A stretch of DNA of 64,000 nt from Dermanyssus gallinae. Taxonomy: Eukaryota; Arthropoda; Arachnida; Mesostigmata; Dermanyssidae. The position numbers and the translations under genes are program-made. This document shows, one piece after another, positions 11,714 through 23,299 of the stretch (its first letter is position 1; each line of letters begins with the position of its first letter). The stretch is taken from positions 310,001 through 374,000 of the forward strand of contig QVRM01006824.1 of the NCBI GenBank assembly GCA_003439945.1, read 5' to 3'. Under the pieces are notes generated by a model. The model did not search any database and was not told the origin of the DNA. It worked only from the letters and a program-made list of their open reading frames with translations.

Positions 11714-12781
11714 TTTTGACCTTCTTTTTATACCTCGCATCAATGCATATATTTTAAGCGAACATCGCTCGTTTAGGAACGTTACATTAGCGTTTGTATT
11801 TTCAAAGATCATGCTGTGTATTGCGAGCAGATTTCTTGCATGTCCTCAACACAAGCCCGCCAAGAACCATTTATTAGTCCGTGACTTGAAATTAAGAACT
11901 CGAAAGGGTCGACCATGTTCATTATCATCGGATTCTCATAAACTATCTGGGGCATACCTTTGTTTAGATATGCCATATATGAAAATAACAATCTAAATTT
12001 AGTGTTGCAACCCCAATATTATTTTGATGTTTCAAGTAGCGGTAAACAAACTTTGAGAAATGTTGCAGTATACGTTTTTGTTATTAATATAATTTTATTT
12101 TATAATAATGCTAATTACTCTTTTTGCGCCCTTTACAAACAAATGCATGACACAATGAGCAAGCGTATCAATTGTAGTTGGCTATGCTTACATATTGTGA
12201 CAGCGGGTGTCGCTGATGGTGTCCGTGACTTCTGTACTTTGCCATTTTTACAGACAATGATGAAGTTCTTTTTGAAGCATCTTCGTACGATCGCCACTTA
12301 CAAGGACGATGTATCAAGTCTCAGTGAGGAAATAATTCGACGAGCGTTGACTGATACAGGACGCCCTGCTACCCAACCCATTTGGACAATTTTGCTGTTC
12401 AACTGGTGGCTTGCAGATGAAGAGGCACGAAAAAATGCATATATCGAGTTTATGCAGTTATTTAAAATCGAAGAAATCAATGCACATACGGACCAATCAG
12501 CTTCACCGATGTTCGCCTTTGGAGTGGCGGCTGGAAGCAGTAATTCACAGATAACTGCTGCTGCCCCCTTGCGGTCTTTACAATTTCCTCACGACAATAA
12601 AAACAACCCGAACAAATTTACTCACCCTGCCTTTGCTGCGCCTAGTTTTTCACTGTCATCCAATGCAGGACTGTCGACAAGTGAAGCGAGCTTAAGCCAA
12701 CCATTGTTCGGAACGGCAAGAACATCGGATTTTAAATTACCGGATGACGGGCGTAAAGCAGCACAGAAGACTCGACGATAA
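11003..12781 (+). CDS. BTB-BACK domain protein (Kelch-like relative without Kelch repeats)
   Basis: The first exon opens with ATG at 11003. After about 55 polar residues it encodes a BTB fold: LNQMRTSTNAQWCDVKIEC, then ISAHGCVITHW, and then EPLINFCYTGILV. In the family BTB domains dimerise and recruit Cullin-3. The exon must end near 11466 before an in-frame stop. A second coding block, from about 12175 or 12255 to 12781, matches the BACK domain (MMKFFLKHLRTIATYKDD, then NWWLADEEARKNAY). It continues into a low-complexity tail with FAFG, LFG, serine, alanine and asparagine, then stops. No Kelch repeats follow. The intron carries a TA microsatellite. The exact splice sites, and whether a small exon lies between, are unresolved. 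A decaying copy cannot be excluded because the usual YFRAMF-like BTB segment is altered. Confidence 0.5.
11670..11712. repeat. (TA)n microsatellite
   Basis: About 21 uninterrupted TA units in the intron of the BTB-BACK gene. Confidence 0.95.
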
Positions 12782-13479
12782 ACGTTGCTTTATCGGTTTC
12801 AAGCTATTACATACAAACTGTCTACGCCTACCGTTTTGCTTTGCATCGTCTTCCTAAACGAGTCTATACAATACACTTTTTAAATTATGTTACACGGCTG
12901 CATATACTCGTCTTTGCTAATAATTGTAGTGTATAATAGTACGGATTTTAGGTATATTGCATATGTAGATAACGTAATTTAGAAAAAAAACGCTGAATAG
13001 AAAATATAAAACATTTGACCGTTTATTTTATCTGATTAGCAGTATACGAATATTTGCAGGAATTCCGCATGAGTGTTTACTGATCGATGTCTGAATGCCA
13101 CTCCAATAACATGCATTTGTTAGGGCAATAAAGATGCTGCAAAATTTACCGCTCAAGAGTTGACACCTACCATACATGAAATGATAGCGTGACATAATAC
13201 ACAATGTTTGTTGCACAGCAGTGCCTCACCAAGGCAACTAATTGCGACACGAGTTCTGTAGTAGTCAGCGTTGTTAGGCTTGCATCTATACAGGCTACAA
13301 ACCTAAACGGTATGACACTTTTATCTACAATTTGAGGGGCTCTACTATAAATTTATCAATATTTTACATCAGTCTTAAGGAATCCGCATCGGTTAGTGAA
13401 CACCCCGTCTTAATGGAATATGCCTTTTTCCAATTCGTTAGACGGGCACTGCCGGGATGCATGGAAGTATAGAGAAAAA

Positions 13480-13620
13480 TAGGCGCAGACATAGATGATT
13501 GGCAGAAACGCCTCCCCCACGGCTTCGAAGAAATGCCAAGTGTTACCGAGCCTGGGGGGGGATGGGGACGAATTCCTGGGTTTGTAAGTCCCACACTACT
13601 CACGCAGGCTGCTAGTGACG
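13480..13620. repeat. Dispersed repeat, copy 1
   Basis: Shares with 27310-27412, in the same orientation, the blocks gacatag, gagcctggg and tttgtaag-ccccacact, then cag-ctgctagtgac. No coding capacity is seen. It is probably a fragment of an unidentified transposon. Confidence 0.45.
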
Positions 13621-13641
13621 ATTTATTGCTAGAGCACAAGA

Positions 13642-13663
13642 AATATATATATATATATATATA
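13642..13663. repeat. (TA)n microsatellite
   Basis: About 11 uninterrupted TA units, intergenic. Confidence 0.95.
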
Positions 13664-14307
13664 GACCTGGATTTGACCGTCGCCTTTTCATTAAGGTGTG
13701 CATGTACATTAGGTTATGTAGTACAGTATGCGTCAAATGCAAACAGAGTATGTATAGTTAGGCATTACCAATTATCTCTGTCGCTTGCAAGCTAATATTA
13801 AAGTAGATATACAGGCAATTTTCGGGGAAAACATCATTGTAGTACATGAATTTGTCACATCTTAAACGAATCGACGTGACTAGTAGCTGTTTTCTGCTAC
13901 TTCATCAAAGTCTAAGATTGTATTTGATCTCGCATACGTTGGGCAATGCTAAAAGTAAGTATGCACAAATATATGCATGGTGTCAAACTTTTTCCTTTAT
14001 TTAAAAAAAAAAACGTTTTGCTATATTCATTTATTGTTTTCAGTTTTTTTACAATTTCACTTTACGAATCCTTTATTGTACAACTTTTACAGCTGTATAT
14101 AAAAATTCCAAGTGTTGCATGTCGGTTGCCTCGAGAGGAGTTTTACTGAAGTCACATAATTCATGCAAATACACTGCTTCTACATACATACATGCGTACT
14201 ATTTTTGCTTAGAATTTTTAGAAATATAATGTATCTAATTTCTGTTGGACATAACTGTACAAATATGCGTACCATGCCAAAACTTTTTTTTATACATTTT
14301 TAATTTA

Positions 14308-14311
<4 letters not shown>

Positions 14312-14361
<50 letters not shown>
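14312..14361. repeat. (TA)n microsatellite
   Basis: About 25 TA units followed by a short TG run, intergenic. Confidence 0.95.
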
Positions 14362-14366
<5 letters not shown>

Positions 14367-14904
14367 GTGTGTGTGGTCACCTCATTATAGATATACAAAT
14401 ATGATTCATATCCTCGTATCCTATCGTACCTATAGATGTTATAAGTTTCTTACCGTAGACAATCAATGACTACAGCGGGCGGTGAAATCACCTAGCAAGC
14501 GACTGTACACGTAGCAAGCAAGTTACCAAACCTCGAAGCCTACCTTCAATATTTTTCTCTTTTTGTATTATTATGCGAGCAGGGAAGTAACACAGGTATA
14601 CACAAACTGTAAGGTAAAGAGTTCCACGTAATTACCAGCCACACCTAAGCTTCTTACACGTGCGCCGACATAATGCGGTAACCTATCGCAAAAAACGCGT
14701 AGCCTACAGATAACCCACTCACGTTGCTCTTACTCTTTGGCGCAATAATGTAAATATACAATGGCCAAGAAACAAGGTAAGAAAGAAGCCACAACAATGA
14801 GCACAGGAGTTCATGGTGTTGCAGCCGACGTTTCTAGTGACGATTCGCATTAACCGTATTAATCAGGGTCGATAACCACGCCGACTTCTACGTTGTTATC
14901 ATTT

Positions 14905-15016
14905 TTACTGCAGAGGCTCGATACCATCCCATTCTTGACCAGCTTCACCGGGTTCCTCAAGCGGCTGACATTTATTCAGTATTTCGCAGCTTTCAAAATA
15001 CCTGTCAGAAGGAAAA

Positions 15017-15047
<31 letters not shown>

Positions 15048-18000
15048 AAGTGCGTTGCAAAAATTAGCAACTAATGTTTTTTGGTGATAATTTCGGCTTG
15101 ATTTATTTGAATGGCTTGAAATTTTAAGGGCATGGTGTACATGACAAACCACGAATATAGTGTTAATTTCGTTGCAATCTCACAATCGGTTTAAAAAAAA
15201 AGGTATGAAAAAACAGTGTTGCAAAATATTAGCAACAATAACACGCTAACAACACAGCTCTTGTTTCTAAAGGATAGTCGATACTACAGCTGATATACGA
15301 TCCCGGGGATCAAATGTCAGGAATATTGTCTAGCTAAATCAATCGTTCTATAGCTGCAAAATATTCTACAACTCATTGGTTGTTTCGAACTAACGACGGA
15401 GCTTATGTTTAAACAAAGGGTCGTACAAAGGATCTCTCGGATAACGAAATGACAAGAATTGAGGCATATGCTGAGCTCAATCATACAATATACAACAATG
15501 CTATAGCAACCAGATTAGGACGGCATAAGAGCACCATCATTCGCACATTCTGGAGTGAACCAAAAGTGCAGATCTAACAGTGGACTTAAGCCGGTTTTGA
15601 CTATTCGAGATCGGCGTAGGATCATACAGTTGGTTACTCATGACCAAATGTCTTCTTCCAGGACCAGGACCACTTTGTGAGTGCCAGTGCACCGATCCAG
15701 TGCACCGAGTGTTAAGTTCTGACAAAAACGTGCGATACGCGAAAAGGAAGCTTATGCCGCGACTGCAACAGAAGCACATTGTCGCACGGCGTGAATTTTC
15801 GCATAGATAATAACAAGTGTAAAAACATCTTCTCGGATGAAAATAAATTTAATCTCGATCCCTGACGGCTGTCAGTACTATTGGCATGACGTACGGAAGG
15901 AACCTAAATGGTTCTCGAAACGTGTGGCCGGTGGTGGTTCTGTAAATATTGGGGCGTGTGGGTATAATGGGAAGTCTAATCTAGTCGCGATTATGGGCCA
16001 AAACAGTTCAGACAGGTACCAGCGTATCGTCGGTTCCCAGTTAGAAGCCCATATAAGAAGAATTGGGGGACCTGACGCAGTTTTTCAACAAGACAACGCC
16101 ACGTTTTATACCTCGGCTAGCACTATATCCTTTTTTCAAGAACAAGGAGTGCCACTTTTTGACTGGCCGGCATTGAGTCCAGACCTGAATCCCATCGAAA
16201 ATCTTTGGGGACATTTGGTGAAGCAGATTTACGTAAATGGTCGACAATATGATAATTTGTCGGACCTCAAAGAAGCTGTCCAGCAAGCATGGACTAATAT
16301 TCCACTTTCGTACTTACAACAGCTCATTAAATCCATGAAAGACCAATGTAGTATCAAATAAGTCATACAGCCCTGCTAAGAATCGAATACTTCGAAAGGC
16401 GTTATTGTTGCTAATATTTTGCAACACTGTTTTTCAGTTTTTTTATTTGTTGTATGAACCGATTGTGATAATGCAACGAAATTAACACCATACTCGTGGT
16501 TCGTCGTGTACATCATACCCTTCAAATAAATCAAGTCGTCCCTCATTCATTCAAATAAATCAAGTCGAAATTATCACCAAAAAACATGAGCTGCTAATTT
16601 TTTGAACGCACGTATATATGCGCACTTCAACACTACAAACTACATCCTATAGGTTGGATCACACTCTAAATACATAGCAAGATCGAATCACGATATTCAG
16701 AAGTTAAGGCGCTTTATGACTAGCTTAAACAATAATTAAAAGTATGGCAAAAATGAGCACGCAAAGGTCACAGAAATACAGCTAAGGCAAAAAGACTAAA
16801 TTAGTATCGATCACAAGTGCGAATAGTACCGTTCTTCGTTGAGAGCAGAAGCTTCTGTCCACTGTAGACGAACAAGCTTCCAGCGAGCCCTATGTTCGTT
16901 GAGCATTACTTCAGGATCCGGTAGGTCATCCCCTTCCTGAAGTGCAGACAAAGGGACAGTGGAGACTAAATTTTAATACACCTCCACCTGTCTCATACAT
17001 CACTTGCGGCCAGCACCAAACCGTTAGCCAACATGCTATAACAGTTTGCTGCCTGCGGTAGTGTCATCTTTTGCACATATTCCGTGAAGATTAAATAAAA
17101 TACGATGCAAATGTATAAGCATGCAAAGTAGCTGATGTCGCACATGCGTCGGTGAAACCTGTGTATTACCTGGCACCAAGAATTCATTAGAATAGAGCGC
17201 AATTATTGTATTGCTAGGCTCAGCTGATTGTGGTCCACCTTGCCAGAGACTAGTCAATGTTAAGAGATATAGAAACACAGAAAAATAGATATATGCCCTA
17301 CTTCTACCTAAAAATATATTTCAAAATTGACTAGTCCCATGGTTAGAGGCGATAATACCTTGCACACAACATCTCATAATACATATCGCACACACAAACA
17401 TACAGAGACCACATCCATCGAGCCATGCATTCGCCATCCACTACTCTGCTTGACTAAAGATGGCAATTTGCCAGTACAACGCGTTTGATGTGTTTTACCG
17501 ATCCGATAGGGATCTCCTTGACGCCGTGTGGCGGTAGTGCCGGAGGCACTCGAGGAACGTCGGGTGCGCGCGGAGTAGGTGGAGGCATCACAGTTACGAT
17601 GCGGCCATCGCCCATCATTTCGTCTTCTGACCCCGATCCAGGCGACGACACCTGGCAATTATTGAATCAATAATGGATCAGTCTCTAGCCATATAATAGC
17701 GTTAGCCAAACAATTCAGAACTCATACTGACCTATCTGGGTTTTCCTCAGCACATAAATGTAAAGAGATTTTAGCTGTGTATATTTATTGGATTTCAGCT
17801 AGCTTTATCGCCAGACTATTTATTCGAATGCTTTTACGCCGTAGTGGATGCATTTGTTTATTGGTATTTCTTTAACGATAATTGCACTTGTAAGTTCTGA
17901 ACTCAATTAAGCACATAGCTTGTTCGGAGCCCCTTTTAAGAGATTACAATATCTTACTTATATTTGGCACTTTCACGTATTTACAATGTGTCATGAAATC

Positions 18001-20169
18001 TCTGGGCGAATATTTCACAAGAATTCTCTGGAACTCACATCTTCGCGATGGGCATCGTTTCGACACCAGGCGCGAACCATCGGATACAGTGGCGACCGCC
18101 AACCGAAGTTAGCCATATCAACAGAGCAGTCCAGGATCTATAAGTGAGCCCCAATCATGCACATAACGCGTCAAAAATTAGACTCATCACTTTAGGTAAC
18201 TTATATAATTTACATAATGCTTCTACTGCTCACCATTTTCGTTATGTATTTATATAATTTACATAATGCTTCTACTACTCACCATTTTGGTTATGTATGT
18301 GTGAATAGATACAAACAAATTCGAGCCTAACCAAATAAAGAGCAGTTCTATTTTAACGTTATTTTGTTTGTATATAAATGTATATTAACAATCATACTTC
18401 GGCATTGTTTTGCATTTAGTTGAAGAAAAAGTAAAATAATGTGTTTCCAAAAAATACTTCGCGGTTACCAAATGTCTCTTCAGTAGAATTAACGTAACCG
18501 CGTGTATCTCTTTACAATAGGTAACCATGTAGAAAGCACAACAAGCAACAATTACGAGACCTGTTCGCACGTATGTAAGAATGAATAATAGCTTTAACTC
18601 AAATCTGAAAATATCACAAACTATCATTACTTCAAACGGAAGCGCATCGCGAGGAGATCGAATCTGCGACCCGAAGTATTCGAGTCATCGGCCACTCCCC
18701 TCATTCGATCCCTTTAATACTTTCATAGTGGCAATACCGCTTGCCGGCTGAGCCGACCTTAAAAAAAAGATTATCTGTAGAATAATAGAAAACTATAACT
18801 AATTAACTGTAGCCATACTTGGGAGAACGGTTTTTCTTCAGATTGGTTTCGCCATAGTGATTACCTTTTAGTGATTATAGTTGTTACCTTTGTAATGACT
18901 GTTCCAGCCGTGGCTTCTAGTTTCTTCTTGGGAGGCTTATGGCAGGACTTTTGACCATGACCACCGTGGCCTTTGTGTATGCCAGATACGCCGCTGTTTT
19001 TGTCGTAGTGCTTGCCATCGCTGCCGTGTTCTCCGTGTTCTGTACTAAACGGCTGGTCTTCTCTCCGCTCAGCCACCTGTTGTAGAAGGCCGTCGAATTT
19101 ACAACGCGCCGCTGTAAGCTGAGGGATCCGGACTAAATCTGAAAATTGCATGTCACAGTAGCCAGCAAATTATTTCATGCTACGGTCGTATAATTATCTT
19201 TGCACAGTAGTGATAAAAGTGATACGCTCGGCAGCTTTGTTCAATAGCACACACTTAAATGCCAGTCAAATAATTAGTGGTTAAAAATGAAAAAATCCGC
19301 TAGACACTATTATTAGTTGGAACGGTCGCAAAAAGCTTACAGCGGTTCTAGAGAGATCTATCAGTAACGTCTTATTGCCTACCCCCTCTAAAATTAGATG
19401 AGGAAAAGAGGGAGGTAACTGGCTACATTTCGAAAAATTCAGTATGTTACGGCAGATCCATAATGGTTATATTATGGTTAGATTTTTGCCCAAACATGAA
19501 ATATATTTTACCGTCAGTATACTTGGCAAGAAAAGCCAATTAGAGATGCCCATAATCATAATTGCGATTACTTTTTGAAGCGTTTTTTTTTTATAAAACA
19601 TTACCGTATAATAATATATTGTATTTATTTATCGAAAAACAGCTTAGATTTTCCACAACAGTCTTGATTTTAGATTATAACAACTTAGCTGAAAAAAATC
19701 AATAGCACACATACGTATTTTTATATTCGCATAACTTGCTGAGAGAGAGAGCAGATTGGTATATAAATAATCATAAGCCTCTTCAATCCGGATTACTTGT
19801 CAAAAAGGCGGGAAGCTCTATATATATTTCTTTTTTTAAACAATCCACATGATGATGATTATTACTTTAACACTACATTCTCAATAAAGCTCTAGAACGA
19901 GTAATGCCTTGATGTGAACTGTGAATATTTAGATTAACAATCAATACAGACGTGTATGTGTATGCATAATCGGTTAGAGATTTTTTACTTCTGTGATAGG
20001 CATCAATTGTCAAGAAAGTATTATTGCAATGTATGTCATCCGATTATACCAAGACTGACACCTCAATGGAGTGTTTCAACAAGAAGATAATAAAGAACAG
20101 TATTCAGTGACACCTGTCTGGTCACGATTTATGCCAGGAAAGCTAGTTGATGAACTTACTTGGGTCCAT
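14905..20169 (-). CDS. Unrecognised five-exon gene, 205-residue protein
   Basis: The exons in transcript order are 20160-20169 (ATGGACCCAA then GTAAGT), 18888-19138, 17499-17651, 16830-16936 and 14905-15001. Every junction has GT-AG sites and the phases agree throughout (618 coding nt, TAA stop). The last acceptor has a strong pyrimidine tract (ttttccttctgacag). The product begins MDPNLVRIPQLTAARCKFDG. It then has a His/Gly/Lys-rich stretch, an acidic patch (SGSEDEMMGDG), a proline-rich segment (MPPPTPRAPDVPRVPPALPP) and a charged, probably helical C-terminus (DPEVMLNEHRARWKLVRLQW, then EERYFESCEILNK). There is no signal peptide or membrane segment. The make-up suggests an intracellular adaptor or chromatin-type protein, but I recognise no family. 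An alternative exon-4 end reads on to a stop at 16811. A Tc1-like element fills the last intron. Confidence 0.6.
15022..15047. repeat. (TA)n microsatellite
   Basis: About 13 TA units directly abutting the left end of the Tc1-like element. Confidence 0.95.
15048..16612 (+). mobile_element. Tc1/mariner-superfamily element (Tc1-like), inactive
   Basis: Inverted terminal repeats of about 200 bp frame the element. The left one is 15048-15244, beginning near gtgcgttgcaaaaattagc. The right one is 16399-16612 in reverse, sharing the tggtgataatttcg, gttaatttcgttgca, atcggtt and tgttgcaaaatattagcaacaataac blocks. It lies directly next to a TA microsatellite, which offers the TA target. The right repeat carries an extra direct duplication of about 28 bp (caaataaatcaagtcg occurs twice). 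It sits in the last intron of the minus-strand gene at 14905-20169. Confidence 0.85.
15430..16361 (+). pseudogene. Tc1-like transposase pseudogene
   Basis: The N-terminal helix-turn-helix part is recognisable in pieces (LSDNEMTRIEAYAEL, then ATRLGRHKSTIIRTFW, about 15435-15550). The catalytic core starts with FSDENKFN near 15830, shifts frame at about 15860 and continues open from 15837 to 16361. That stretch includes HDVRKEPKWFSKR, FQQDNATFYTS and SPDLNPIENLWG. All three acidic positions of the DDE-type core can be seen, but in two frames. In the family this enzyme cuts and pastes the element at TA sites. Frameshifts and internal loss make this copy non-functional. Confidence 0.8.
17895..18005 (-). 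mobile_element. CR1-like LINE 3' end fragment
   Basis: The stretch taagcacatagcttgttcgg and its continuation (gagccccttttaa, then ttcac-tatttacaat) is nearly the same as at 47570-47660, where it lies just 3' of a CR1-like C-terminal reading frame. It lies in an intron of the minus-strand gene. Confidence 0.5.
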
Positions 20170-20281
20170 TTCGTCCTATGGCAAGACTATTATAATTGTC
20201 ACGTAACGTGGAAACTACGACCGAAAACGTAAAATGGCCAATATCACCAGTGAACAGTCATTCGAAATCGGCGGGCGCGTA

Positions 20282-20785
20282 TCAACAAACGAGCATTGCA
20301 TTCAGATGATATGTGCTGTTGTTGTTGTGGACGGCGGCCCTTCTACCAAATAACGCTGTAGTAGCCGATAGATTGCGTTGTCGTCTGTCGTTGTTGTGAA
20401 ATGTTCTTATTTGGGTCGGCTCGACAGAGAATTGTCGTTGCCAATACAATCCGTCCATCCGACTCCCGCCGTTCCCGCTCATTTTGTTAGCGGCAAACTC
20501 CCCGCCAACAATGTTTGCGACCCTCTCTCACGACTGACGCGGCGGGGTTTTTAATAATTTCCATCGGCTGAGAACGCAAACCGCCACAGACTGACACAAT
20601 AAAACTGACTATAATGTTCACTGCCAGCAGCTATACAAACTACACAAACCAAATATAATTTTAGACGCGCTACCATAGTTACTCTACTATAATGTGTACA
20701 CAAACTAAATGACTTTCAAATATATAATGGGTGTTTATCTAGTCTGAATTAAGCCAAATTCGCTTTCATAAGGAATGCTTGGTGC
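20282..20785. repeat. Dispersed repeat of about 0.45 kb, copy 1
   Basis: Matches 31745-32215 in the same orientation. Shared blocks are the tgttgttg-rich start, gctc-acagaga-ttgt, ccctctctcacgactga-gc, gcggggtttt, gcaaaccgcc, ttactctactat and ttcgcttt-at. Identity looks moderate, with small gaps. It has no coding capacity and lies just upstream of the start codon of the minus-strand gene, so it could also contribute promoter sequence. Confidence 0.55.
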
Positions 20786-21229
20786 CTTAAATTATTATTG
20801 GCATCACAACATAAGCTAAAGCTGAATCAAATTCGTATAGTGAAGAGGCAACTCTCCAAAAAAACTCTCACATTCCTCGTATTCTACAAAAATGCCAAAC
20901 AAGATATAATACAAATTCCGTCATATTGTTGGCACAGTAGAACATACATAGAACAGTTCAATATTTTAAAATTTATCAGAGATTAGCATACGAATTTTGT
21001 AGCGTGTTGAAAATAGAATCATGCCTTATTTCTTTACTTACAAAGAACTGTAAAGCGCGATCCTACATAATCATAATATACTAGACAGAAAATGCACCTG
21101 TAGGTTACTTATATCAATTCAATATATGTTTAAAAACATAACAAACAATAGTGCAGGGAAGAGGATGATACGTTTCGGGGAATATATAAAACAGCAGGAT
21201 GAAATAGCTGGAGATAAAGAAAGAGGGCA

Positions 21230-22270
21230 GGAAAAAAAAATACGCACAACAAGAGATAAATGAGACACTAAATACAATGTTTGACGCTAAAATATATGAA
21301 CTAAAAATCAACAAACACATGCAAGAAGAGCGGATATTGGCTGGCGGACAACTAAAGAAGAGATGGAACAGGTAATTAGGCCAAAAGACGGCAAAACTGC
21401 ATGAAGAGAAGATTGAGTATGACTAAAATTGATAAAGAATATTGGTACGCCAATGTACGCATACCTGGCGAATGAATTTAACAGGATTCTTGCTGGAGAA
21501 GTGATCCCTCAAAAATCATGTGCAGAGAGAGTTGCCTTCATGTCAAAACCAGGGGCGGAAAACACGAATTTGTCCAATCGCAGACCAATAACGGTAATAA
21601 ACGTTGTACACAGGATGTTTGCTGCCATCCTTAGGGACAGGCTACAAGACGAGCTGGAAGAGATGGAACGTATAAGACCATGGCAGAGTTGTTTTAGAAC
21701 AGACAGGAGATTAGGGAATAGTCTTTTCGTACTAACGAAAAGTATCTATTGAACCACAATCTAGAAAACAGAACTTAATTGCAACATTCCTGGATATCGA
21801 GCCTACGATACGGTCGATAGAAACGCAGCCGAACACATCTGGGTTCTACAGATTAAAGAAAGGACTTCGATAAGGATGGTCTTGTTTGGTGTCACTGTGA
21901 TTGCTGTATATTGAGAAGGTGGCACGACGGGCGTATGAATCGAATCTGGGTTTTACTACAGACGAGGATATTCGTAAAAATACATATAATGATATCATGG
22001 TGATAATATAAAACTATCCGAAGCCAGCAGCGCGCTGTATGGCATACTGCACAGCGAGCGCATCTGATTCAAAAGATATTCCAAAAGGAATGGTAAATAA
22101 AAGTCATAGGTATATATAGGGGGTTCAGAGGCCCTCAAAGCGTGTCAGATGACGTTGTTCCCATTATTGACTCACTTTTCATGCAAGGCAACAGATCTGC
22201 TCTACGTCAATTACGCAAATGTAAAATGCTAGAACACTTTTTGATGTACGCTCCAATAACCTAAGAAGTC
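21230..22270 (+). mobile_element. LINE reverse transcriptase relic
   Basis: The frame 21429-21752 contains the RT block NLSNRRPITVINVVHRMFAA, with PWQSCFRTDRRLGNSLF after it. In a shifted frame, TELIATFLDIE follows near 21775, the usual start of the RT palm. Beyond 21850 only scattered fragments remain. A segment at about 22187-22265 is repeated in inverted orientation at 26140-26230. The element is too decayed to assign a clade. Confidence 0.6.
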
Positions 22271-23280
22271 AACGATCAATCACTTAAACGCTGTGGCCCG
22301 CAGTGAGTTCGTGTACGGATTTAGAATTCGTTTTTTATAGATGTACGTATATTGATAGCAGTGCACGTACGTATAATGATAACAGTGCATCCACTCACTG
22401 TGAATTTCATGATATTGAACACGCCGTGTAAAATAAAGCTCCGTTATTTGGGATATAGTGAGTAAGGTAGCAATGAGCGGCAGAGATGAGGTCTTTTCAT
22501 CTCTAATAAATAAGTTTTATTACTATTATGCGTAATATGGCGAGCTGCATCGAATTTAGTAAAATGATACGTATTCAAACCTTTCGATCTAAGATTGTAT
22601 AGTTGCAGCTTCCATTCTATTTAAAGTGAAGGCCAACGAGCCCAATAACAAACTAAATGGGGTGAAAGTAACGTCCCTATTATATTTAGAAGGCTTTTTA
22701 GGATACTTATTATTCAGACACTTCTAATGTCTATATATAATAGCTTATGCATTCTGAAAAGATAAATATAATTGCTGATGCTAAACTAATATGACGTATT
22801 CCTCTTCTTCCCGGCTTGAAATGAATGCTTGGAATGAGTTTTGTCTGCGACAATAGTCCTATGACACAGTTTTCCAAGAAGGCTGAGCTACTTATAACCT
22901 GCACTGGTTTTTAGATGCATGTTTACCATCCTGAGAAATATATTCAGCTAACTTGAGCCCAAAATGGAGCTCGAGTAATATTGATGTTGACAATTTTATG
23001 AAACTGGCTATACATAATACAGTACAAATACTAAATCTGTCGTTGTCAGATCTAAATCGACTGTACAATACGCCTGGTAAACTGCAATGCATTACATCTT
23101 TCTAAGATCGTGGTTATGTCTATTCTTAATTGTAGTTCTTCGTTTGAGTCACAACCTCATATGGCCACGTAGCTTGTGCGAAACATATGTACAAGTCACA
23201 GAAAGATTTTATCCATTATTATTGCAGAAACTCGTACTATTACAAGTATCTGTCTAAGGTGTGACACACTTGTGGCCGAG
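22270..23280. other. Intergenic, nothing recognised
   Basis: AT-rich sequence without a supported exon, RNA or repeat. Confidence 0.4.
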
Positions 23281-23299
23281 AAGACAATGAGCATCCTTG

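Larger units (their letters stand above)
12782..14904. other. Intergenic, mostly unexplained AT-rich sequence
   Basis: No gene is supported. It contains two TA microsatellites and a dispersed repeat copy at about 13480-13620 (see its partner near 27330-27412). The rest shows nothing recognisable. Confidence 0.5.

Noticed and set aside
14761..15020. Plus-strand reading as a gene start (ATGGCCAAGAAACAAG then GTAAGA, next segment ARYHPILDQLHRV)
   Set aside because: It is phase-consistent and tempting, but the second segment overlaps the terminal exon of the minus-strand gene, which has the stronger acceptor and four further phased exons. No continuation beyond 15020 was found.
17485..17673. Plus-strand Gly/Thr-rich frame
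   Set aside because: It is the shadow of the minus-strand exon 17499-17651, which has proper splice sites and phase.
18620..18760. Possible SINE remnant with a box B-like cagattcgatctcc on the minus strand
   Set aside because: Box A, tail and duplication are missing; too weak to annotate.
19383..19387. Five-base microexon (AGGGG) between the first two exons of the unknown gene
   Set aside because: It has a good pyrimidine tract, but exon 1 ends in phase 1 and joins 19138 directly, so no microexon is needed.
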